Assembly: GCA_005786815.1 (NCBI GenBank)
Contig: SYDB01000244.1
Location: forward strand, 1 to 12,780
DNA length: 12,780 nucleotides
DNA from: Burkholderiales bacterium
GTDB taxonomy: Bacteria > Pseudomonadota > Gammaproteobacteria > Burkholderiales > Burkholderiaceae_C
Reading direction: 5' to 3'
Positions 7,804 to 12,780 of this stretch are shown here, one piece after another (position 1 is the stretch's first letter; the number at the start of each line of letters is the position of its first letter). The position numbers and the translations under genes are program-made. A model generated the notes under the pieces. It worked only from the letters and a program-made list of their open reading frames with translations. It ran no database searches and had not been told where the DNA came from.

Positions 7804-8241
7804 ATGGCTGAAACCCTTGAACAAACTGCCGACTCGGAAATAGATAAGGCGATAGGCGCTAAAGCCGATAGCGCGCCTTCTGACAGTTCTTCGCCCCCAT
7901 CTGCGGCGCCTGTCGCCGCTGCGCAAGGATCGTCAAATCAAGCAGAGGACTCGCCTGACGACGACCTAGGGGTATTGATTCAAAAGGTCAAGACGACCAT
8001 ATCCACCAGTTTGGACGACCAATCCTTTGATAAAGAATTGCGCAAACATATTAAAAAAATAAAAGGATGGGAGGCTTGGTCGGAGCATGCCAAATCGGCT
8101 TTCGCCCATATGTGGGCGGCCCAATTACTACACAACAAGGCCGTAGATATTAAAAAAGACAATAAGATGGACTTCACCCCCGTGACGGGAGATTCTTATA
8201 AAAAACTGGTGCGTTCATTAACCCATCGCGTGCGTTTTTGA
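7804..8241 (+). CDS. Uncharacterised 145-residue protein with disordered N-terminus
   Basis: I do not recognise a family. The 145-residue product has two parts. Residues 1-55 are rich in Ala, Ser, Pro, Asp and Glu and look disordered. Residues 56-145 look folded and helical, with a Lys-rich run (KELRKHIKKIKGWEAW, about 77-92), a tryptophan/histidine segment (FAHMWAAQLLHN, 100-111) and a basic C-terminus (LVRSLTHRVRF). There is no signal peptide or membrane segment, so it is probably cytoplasmic. The start is the only ATG close to the preceding gene, 23 bases after its stop, with a weak A-rich ribosome binding region. It is followed by the very AT-rich promoter of the H-NS-like gene. The basic helical C-terminus would fit nucleic-acid or protein binding, but that is conjecture. 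The long open frame and the gene-like spacing support a real gene. Confidence 0.65.
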   Translation: MAETLEQTADSEIDKAIGAKADSAPSDSSSPPSAAPVAAAQGSSNQAEDSPDDDLGVLIQKVKTTISTSLDDQSFDKELRKHIKKIKGWEAWSEHAKSAFAHMWAAQLLHNKAVDIKKDNKMDFTPVTGDSYKKLVRSLTHRVRF

Positions 8242-8287
8242 GTAAATATTAATAATATTGATACTTATACTCAATATAAATGCGAGA

Positions 8288-8316
8288 TTGAATATTGTTC
8301 TAATTAAATATATAAT
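8288..8316 (+). promoter_or_regulatory. Strong sigma-70 promoter of the H-NS-like gene
   Basis: A -35 element TTGAAT (8288-8293) and a perfect -10 TATAAT (8311-8316) are separated by exactly 17 bases. The start of transcription would fall near 8323, giving a short leader with AGGAGA at 8335-8340, seven bases before the ATG. The surrounding 8241-8330 has 16 G or C in 90 bases by direct count, the kind of DNA that H-NS proteins prefer, so self-repression is plausible but inferred. Confidence 0.85.
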
Positions 8317-8347
8317 GACTGTCTATTAATTATTAGGAGAATATTCC

Positions 8348-8716
8348 ATGGCACGTAATACCGTTGCAAGCCAATTAGCCGCACTGCGTAAACAACGCGA
8401 TTTGATCGCAAAAAAAGAACAAGCTTTATTGAGCAAATCACACGACAAAGTATTGACCAAGATTGTCCAAATGGCGAAAGAGGCCGGCCTAACCGCTAGC
8501 GATATCTCCAAAGCCCTGGGTTCTGGCAAGGCAGCCAAGGGTCCCAAAGCTACAAAGGCCGCTAAAAAAGGCACTTTGTCTGGTAAAAAAGTCGCCCCCA
8601 AATACCGTAACCCAGCCAATGCTGACCAAACTTGGACAGGCCGTGGCGTATCCCCAACTTGGGTGCAAGAATTAAAAACTGCCGGCACATTAGATACAGC
8701 CCTCATCGCAGCTTAA
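8348..8716 (+). CDS. H-NS family nucleoid-associated protein
   Basis: A 122-residue H-NS-type protein. Residues 1-57 are a charged helical oligomerisation region with heptad character. Residues 58-80 are a Lys/Ala/Gly linker. The C-terminal DNA-binding domain contains KVAPKYRNPANADQTWTGRG (81-100), then VSPTWV. The TWTGxG core is clear, but where E. coli H-NS reads Gln-Gly-Arg this protein reads Arg-Gly-Val (residues 99-101). A short tail (ELKTAGTLDTALIAA) follows. Such proteins bind AT-rich DNA in the minor groove and often silence horizontally acquired genes. The gene has its own consensus promoter, a strong ribosome binding site (AGGAGA, 7-base spacing), two tandem TAA stops and a hairpin terminator, so it is an independent, probably well-expressed unit. 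Burkholderiales usually carry several paralogs, so no symbol is given. Confidence 0.92.
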   Translation: MARNTVASQLAALRKQRDLIAKKEQALLSKSHDKVLTKIVQMAKEAGLTASDISKALGSGKAAKGPKATKAAKKGTLSGKKVAPKYRNPANADQTWTGRGVSPTWVQELKTAGTLDTALIAA

Positions 8717-8782
8717 TAAACCTTCTCGACTCCTGCCGCTTCGCTCGATAGGGAGGGCTTGGCTTCATTCGACAGGTACAGC

Positions 8783-8815
8783 AAAGCCACCCATAATATG
8801 GTGGCTTTGTTTATT
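8783..8815 (+). terminator. Rho-independent terminator after the H-NS-like gene
   Basis: A nine-base-pair stem, AAAGCCACC (8783-8791) with GGTGGCTTT (8800-8808), encloses an 8-base AT-rich loop and is followed by GTTTATT. It lies 67 bases after the stop codon. It ends only 17 bases before the next plus-strand start, so that gene needs its own promoter or depends on read-through. Confidence 0.75.
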
Positions 8816-8831
8816 TCTCAGGGGTGTTCGT

Positions 8832-9152
8832 ATGTATCGGTCTTATTTGCGTGGTGTTTGTCTTGCATTTGTTTGCTGCCTGGCGCAAGCCGCTTCGCCC
8901 TACCCAACAGTGCCTTTGAAAGACTTACCCGATGGTTTGCGATCCACTTTTCTGCAACTCAAACCCGAAATGAATGAATTCAGCCATTGCGCCGCCGCCT
9001 GGGACAGCCAAAATGACGGCGACCGCATGGTATTTAAATGCTCTATATATATCAAGATGTCTGCTGAAGGCGAACGCCGCTCCATGCAGTATTGCGAAGA
9101 AAAGCGTGTCGAAAAGAAAATCAAAGCACCTTGCCGCTTGGTGCTGCCTTGA
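8832..9152 (+). CDS. Small secreted protein with four mature cysteines, unknown function
   Basis: A 106-residue hypothetical protein. The first 20 residues form a signal peptide (Arg3/Arg7, hydrophobic core with Cys10, Cys15, Cys16, cleavage likely after AQA at 18-20). There is no standard lipobox, so a soluble periplasmic or secreted product is expected. The mature chain has exactly four cysteines (53, 70, 88, 101), which could form two disulfides, and a Lys/Arg-rich C-terminal third. No family is recognised. The start is supported by AGGGG at 8820-8824, seven bases before the ATG, and by the signal peptide. A longer overlapping frame (8759-8977) lacks such features. It follows the H-NS terminator and is convergent with the ORF ending at 9199. 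Confidence 0.65.
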   Translation: MYRSYLRGVCLAFVCCLAQAASPYPTVPLKDLPDGLRSTFLQLKPEMNEFSHCAAAWDSQNDGDRMVFKCSIYIKMSAEGERRSMQYCEEKRVEKKIKAPCRLVLP

Positions 9153-9205
9153 ATTAAATTAGTTGGCGGGTATTTCCCTGCCCATATGTCAAATTAAATT
9201 AGTTG
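9152..9205. repeat. 14-base direct repeat flanking a hairpin between convergent genes
   Basis: AATTAAATTAGTTG occurs at 9152-9165 and again at 9192-9205, a 40-base period. Between them lies an imperfect hairpin: GGCGGG (9165-9170) pairs with CCC-T-GCC (9176-9182), with one bulged base and a 5-base loop. The first copy overlaps the stop of the four-cysteine gene. The second contains the minus-strand stop of the 47-codon ORF. It may act as a two-way terminator, although the T tracts are weak. Confidence 0.5.
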
Positions 9206-9342
9206 CGCGACAGGTTGAGTTTTTGCATTACCTGCTCGGTGGTCTCGACAATTGGCTGCGCAGCTTCTACGAGTTTTTCAATATCTAAAGAGCGACCCGC
9301 CCAAGTATCTGCCGCGTCTAATATGGCGTAAAAATCGGTCAA
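9199..9342 (-). CDS. Possible 47-residue protein, or C-terminal part of a broken gene
   Basis: This open frame is read on the minus strand from TTG at 9342 to TAA at 9199. Its product is acidic and helical (TDFYAILDAADTWAGRS near the start, ending MQKLNLSRN). It lies in the same frame as the 86-codon ORF above it, directly after that ORF's TAA, with no ATG or GTG start and no clear ribosome binding site. Three readings are possible: a TTG-initiated gene coupled to the one before it, the tail of a 134-codon gene cut by a nonsense change, or chance. The codons look gene-like and the frame ends just before the convergent repeat region, which makes pure chance less likely. No family is recognised. 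Confidence 0.4.
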   Translation of the reverse strand: MTDFYAILDAADTWAGRSLDIEKLVEAAQPIVETTEQVMQKLNLSRN

Positions 9343-9603
9343 TTAGCCAATTACATATTCTTCGTCTTTGGCTTTCATCATTTCAATTAAGGTGATGTAG
9401 CCCAAAAAATATAATCCGTACATCAGAGAAATGGACGCATTCAAGGACAATTTATATTCTTCTACCAATTCGGAAAACATTTCCCGAATCGTATTGATGG
9501 TAATTATTTCGTGGGCATCAAAACCGAATTCATCTTGAAAATGCTTGCAAGCTATATCCCATTGCTGCATGCTATCTGAGTATGGGGTATTGGTATCGCT
9601 CAT
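9343..9603 (-). CDS. Uncharacterised 86-residue acidic protein downstream of ispB
   Basis: I do not recognise this protein. It is acidic overall. A helical first half (QQWDIACKHFQDEFGFDAHE, 13-32) is followed by an amphipathic stretch (REMFSELVEEYKLSLN, 40-55) and a hydrophobic segment (ASISLMYGLYFLGYITLIEMM, about 56-76) that may be buried or membrane-associated. The end is KAKDEEYVIG. It starts 12 bases after the ispB stop, with AAAGG about 7 bases before the ATG, and no terminator separates them, so transcription from ispB is likely. The next codon after its TAA opens the 47-codon frame, so this may be the N-terminal part of a longer ancestral protein. It has no counterpart that I know of in this locus of related bacteria. 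Confidence 0.6.
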   Translation of the reverse strand: MSDTNTPYSDSMQQWDIACKHFQDEFGFDAHEIITINTIREMFSELVEEYKLSLNASISLMYGLYFLGYITLIEMMKAKDEEYVIG

Positions 9604-9615
9604 AGGATTTGCCTT

Positions 9616-10590
9616 TCAGCTTCGTCTTACCAACAGTTGGGACGCCAGATCGTGCAAGGCGTTTTTGTAAATACCATCTGGAATATATGTCAAAGTAGAC
9701 AAGGCACGTTCTGCCTCATTTAAGGCGGTTGAGCGGGTGGCGTCGAGCGCACCGGTTTTTCGCACAATCTCAACAATTTCAGTGAGCCCGTCGACCGAGC
9801 CGTGTTCAATCGCCTGTTGGATCAAACTGCGCTCAGCTGGCGTGCCGCGCTGCATGGCGATGATGAGCGGTAGGGTGCTTTTGCCCTCGCGCAAGTCGTC
9901 GCCTAGGTTTTTGCCGAGTTCCTGCGTGTCACCGTCGTAGTCCAGCAGGTCGTCGATCACTTGGAACGCGGTGCCCAGGGCCTGGCCGTATTCGGCGCAA
10001 GCGTCCTCCACGTCTTTGGGGCTCTTGACCAAGATGGCCGCCAAACGTGTGCTGGCTTCAAATAACTTGGCGGTTTTGGATCGGATGACGCGCAAATAAG
10101 CAGCCTCGTTCAAACCCGCGTCGTGCATATTCATCAGTTGCAAGACTTCGCCTTCAGCAATCACGTTGGTGGCTTCGGCTAAGACCTCCATCACCCGCAT
10201 GTCCTGCGCGTCGACCATCATCTGAAAAGCGCGGGAATACAGAAAGTCTCCCACGAGTACGCTGGCGGGGTTGCCAAAACTCTCGTTAGCAGTGGGGCGT
10301 CCGCGCCGCAGGGTGGATTCGTCCACCACATCGTCATGCAGTAAGGTCGCGGTGTGTATGAATTCAACAACAGCGGCCAGGTTGTGGTGCTGCGTCCCCT
10401 TGTAGCCCAAGGCGCCCGCCATCAACAGCAGCAGGGCAGGGCGAATGCGCTTGCCGCCCGCAGAGATGATGTACTGCGACACCGTGCCCACCAAGGCCAC
10501 CCCAGAGTCGAGGCGCTGGGCGATCACTCGGTCGACGGCCTCCATGTCGGCAGCGATGAGGGGGTGGGCAGTGTTTTGGGGGGCTGACAA
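9616..10590 (-). CDS. ispB: Octaprenyl-diphosphate synthase (polyprenyl synthetase)
   Basis: IspB extends farnesyl diphosphate with isopentenyl diphosphate to the long prenyl chain of ubiquinone. The 324-residue product has the first aspartate-rich motif LLHDDVVDESTLRRGRP with Asp86, Asp87 and Asp90, the second motif FQVIDDLLDYDG with Asp213, Asp214 and Asp217, and GGKRIRP at 45-51. Small residues five and four positions before the first Asp (Ala81, Thr82) fit a long-chain enzyme. Octaprenyl is inferred from the ubiquinone-8 typical of Betaproteobacteria. The start is TTG at 10590, chosen because homologs carry a similar N-terminal stretch before DMEAVDRVI; ATG at 10545 is the alternative. 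Neither has a ribosome binding site, and the leader is pyrimidine-rich. It diverges from rplU, as commonly seen in this order. Confidence 0.94.
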   Translation of the reverse strand: MSAPQNTAHPLIAADMEAVDRVIAQRLDSGVALVGTVSQYIISAGGKRIRPALLLLMAGALGYKGTQHHNLAAVVEFIHTATLLHDDVVDESTLRRGRPTANESFGNPASVLVGDFLYSRAFQMMVDAQDMRVMEVLAEATNVIAEGEVLQLMNMHDAGLNEAAYLRVIRSKTAKLFEASTRLAAILVKSPKDVEDACAEYGQALGTAFQVIDDLLDYDGDTQELGKNLGDDLREGKSTLPLIIAMQRGTPAERSLIQQAIEHGSVDGLTEIVEIVRKTGALDATRSTALNEAERALSTLTYIPDGIYKNALHDLASQLLVRRS

Positions 10591-10648
10591 GGGGGAAAGG
10601 GGTTAGGAGGGTTGTAAAACATGGATCCGATAGCCGATGTGCACGTCG

Positions 10649-10654
10649 ATTATA
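10649..10654 (-). promoter_or_regulatory. Putative -10 element for ispB
   Basis: Read on the minus strand, 10654-10649 is a perfect TATAAT, about 60 bases before the ispB start. No good -35 element lies 16-18 bases upstream, so it may depend on an activator or be weak. It almost abuts the -35 element of the divergent rplU promoter. Confidence 0.4.
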
Positions 10655-10658
10655 GGGA

Positions 10659-10688
10659 TTGGCGTGAAAATCAAAGAATTGCTATAAT
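10659..10688 (+). promoter_or_regulatory. rplU-rpmA promoter with extended -10
   Basis: A -35 element TTGGCG (10659-10664), an 18-base spacer and a perfect TATAAT (10683-10688) preceded by TGC make an extended -10 promoter. Transcription would start near 10695, leaving a leader of about 50 bases before rplU. A strong promoter is expected for ribosomal protein genes. Confidence 0.85.
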
Positions 10689-10698
10689 CTTTGGCTCT

Positions 10699-10728
10699 GC
10701 GGAAATTCGTCCGTAGTGACAATTCACT
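10699..10728 (+). promoter_or_regulatory. Two adjacent small hairpins in the rplU leader
   Basis: Hairpin one pairs CGGA (10700-10703) with TCCG (10710-10713), plus a flanking G-T pair. Hairpin two pairs AGTGA (10715-10719) with TCACT (10724-10728) around a CAAT loop. They are directly adjacent and end 6 bases before the AGAGG ribosome binding site (10734-10738). They could be a regulatory target, for example for autogenous control, or chance structure. Confidence 0.4.
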
Positions 10729-10744
10729 CGTCTAGAGGTTTCAT

Positions 10745-11056
10745 ATGTACGCGGTCATAAAAACCGGTGGCAAACAGTATCGTGTTGCTGCCGGCGAAAA
10801 AATTAAAGTAGAACAGATTGCTGCGGATGTGGGCCAAGAGATCGTGTTAGACCAAGTATTGGCAGTCGGAAACGGCGCTGATCTCAAGGTTGGCACACCC
10901 TTGGTGTCCGGCGCAACAGTCAAGGCCACAGTTTTGGCACATGGCAAACACGACAAAGTGCGCATTTTCAAAATGCGCCGTCGCAAGCACTATCAAAAAC
11001 GCCAAGGGCATCGTCAGCAGTTCACTGAACTGCAGATTGCTTCCATCAACGGATAA
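10745..11056 (+). CDS. rplU: 50S ribosomal protein L21
   Basis: L21 binds 23S rRNA in the large subunit. The 103-residue product matches the family in length. It begins with the diagnostic [18 protein letters not shown] and carries the basic [19 protein letters not shown] block (about 73-91) that contacts RNA. The start is supported by AGAGG six bases before the ATG. It is the first gene of the rplU-rpmA pair, with rpmA beginning 11 bases after its stop, and is driven by the extended -10 promoter upstream. Confidence 0.98.
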   Translation: MYAVIKTGGKQYRVAAGEKIKVEQIAADVGQEIVLDQVLAVGNGADLKVGTPLVSGATVKATVLAHGKHDKVRIFKMRRRKHYQKRQGHRQQFTELQIASING

Positions 11057-11067
11057 GGAGCACTGAA

Positions 11068-11325
11068 ATGGCACAGAAAAAAGGCGGCGGCTCTACGCGT
11101 AACGGGCGCGATTCAAACCCCAAAATGCTCGGTGTAAAAGCTTTCGGCGGTGAGTTGATCACCGCTGGCGCGATCATCGTGCGCCAACGTGGCACCAAGT
11201 TCCATCCCGGCACCAATGTCGGTTTGGGCAAAGACCACACCTTGTTTGCCTTGGTGGACGGCCATGTGTCGTTCAACATCAAAGGCGCTTTGAACAAGCA
11301 CATGGTTAACGTCACACCGGTCTGA
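11068..11325 (+). CDS. rpmA: 50S ribosomal protein L27
   Basis: L27 reaches with its N-terminal tail into the peptidyl-transferase centre of the large subunit. The 85-residue product starts [20 protein letters not shown] and continues with the family core [23 protein letters not shown]. There is no cleavable N-terminal extension as in Firmicutes. A strong ribosome binding site (AAGGAG, about 8 bases before the ATG) supports the start. It is co-transcribed with rplU, and a rho-independent terminator follows. Confidence 0.98.
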   Translation: MAQKKGGGSTRNGRDSNPKMLGVKAFGGELITAGAIIVRQRGTKFHPGTNVGLGKDHTLFALVDGHVSFNIKGALNKHMVNVTPV

Positions 11326-11340
11326 TCGGACTTGACGTTT

Positions 11341-11377
11341 CCCGACAAAGCCCCGACTTGTCGGGGCTTTCGTTTTT
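11341..11377 (+). terminator. Rho-independent terminator after rpmA, with a competing hairpin
   Basis: A ten-base-pair stem, AAAGCCCCGA (11347-11356) with TCGGGGCTTT (11361-11370), has a CTTG loop and is followed by CG and five T residues: a strong terminator. An alternative perfect 8-base-pair stem, CCCGACAA (11341-11348) with TTGTCGGG (11358-11365), uses the same 3' strand and would exclude it. obgE begins 26 bases after the T run. Confidence 0.9.
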
Positions 11378-11399
11378 AGCGCACTTTATTAAACTTTAG

Positions 11400-12470
<1,071 letters not shown>

Positions 12471-12535
12471 AGCCTTGTTAGCCTTTGGGCAGATGAAACC
12501 CGCCAACCGTTTTAGTGATTCCAAAAACTTTTGAC

Positions 12536-12780
12536 ATGACTACAGACAACAGCACTATCTTGCGAGATGCGCGACGCATCGTGGTCAAGGTCGGCTCTAG
12601 TTTGGTGACCAACGAAGGCCGTGGCTTGGACGAGCAGGCCATCGGTGAGTGGTGCCGTCAATTGAGCGCGTTGGTGCGCGAGGGTCGCGAGCTCATCATG
12701 GTATCTAGCGGCGCGATTGCGGAGGGCATGAAACGCTTGGGATGGCAGCAACGCCCCAAAGCCTTGAACGAATTACAAGC
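12536..12780 (+). CDS. proB: Glutamate 5-kinase ProB, 5' part (runs off the window)
   Basis: ProB phosphorylates the gamma-carboxyl of glutamate, the first step of proline synthesis. Only the first 81 codons are in the window. They show the N-terminal amino-acid-kinase fold: [16 protein letters not shown] (13-28) with Lys18 and Gly20 of the phosphate-binding loop, and [12 protein letters not shown] (54-65). The frame is open to the last base. ATG 12536 is the best start; GTG 12515 in the same frame would add seven residues. No ribosome binding site is visible before either. It follows obgE by 65 bases, an arrangement typical of Burkholderiales, where obgE and proB are neighbours. Confidence 0.95.
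   Translation, partial: MTTDNSTILRDARRIVVKVGSSLVTNEGRGLDEQAIGEWCRQLSALVREGRELIMVSSGAIAEGMKRLGWQQRPKALNELQ

Noticed and set aside
8721..8745. CTCGACTCC after the H-NS-like gene, faintly like a tRNA T-loop that could mark an integration site.
   Set aside because: No acceptor stem, anticodon arm or full T-arm can be built around it; two extra bases break the T-loop pattern.
8759..8977. Plus-strand open frame overlapping the start of the four-cysteine gene.
   Set aside because: It runs through the terminator hairpin and has no ribosome binding site. The overlapping frame at 8832 has both a ribosome binding site and a signal peptide.
7185..9615. Possible mobile element or CRISPR array in the accessory block.
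   Set aside because: No transposase, integrase or terminal inverted repeat was seen, and the only repeat is a single pair of 14-base copies, with no regularly spaced series.

Overview
The window looks like chromosomal DNA of a betaproteobacterium of the order Burkholderiales, probably Comamonadaceae-like. This rests on the gene order (argJ, DUF815-type ATPase, mutT facing zapD-coaE-pilD-pilC-pilB; ispB diverging from rplU-rpmA-obgE-proB) and on the character of the proteins, not on any database search.

Layout. 1-2748 (+): argJ, a P-loop ATPase gene and a mutT-type Nudix gene, closely packed. 2824-7184 (-): read from high to low coordinates, a tight pilB-pilC-pilD-coaE operon with 4-8 base overlaps, followed by zapD. 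This gives type IV pilus/type II-secretion-like assembly proteins, the last step of CoA synthesis and a cell-division factor. 7185-9615: an accessory block with AT-rich intergenic DNA and small genes. It holds a signal-peptide protein resembling surface-adhesin E, an orphan 145-residue protein, an H-NS family protein with a near-consensus promoter and a hairpin terminator, and a small secreted four-cysteine protein. Facing these on the minus strand, just behind ispB, are an 86-codon ORF and an in-frame 47-codon ORF separated only by one stop codon. 9616-10590 (-): ispB. 10659-12780 (+): rplU-rpmA, a strong terminator, obgE, and the 5' part of proB, which runs off the window.

The conserved flanks are housekeeping functions: arginine and proline synthesis, nucleotide-pool sanitation, CoA, quinone side chain, ribosome and ribosome assembly, division, and pilus assembly. 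The accessory block separates ispB from pilB and is the most likely place for undescribed biology. The pilB beside it encodes only the core ATPase and lacks the usual N-terminal domain, and PilC is also short at its N-terminus. A yacG gene, expected between mutT and zapD by comparison with E. coli and relatives, is absent. No tRNA, rRNA, CRISPR array, transposase or integrase was found.
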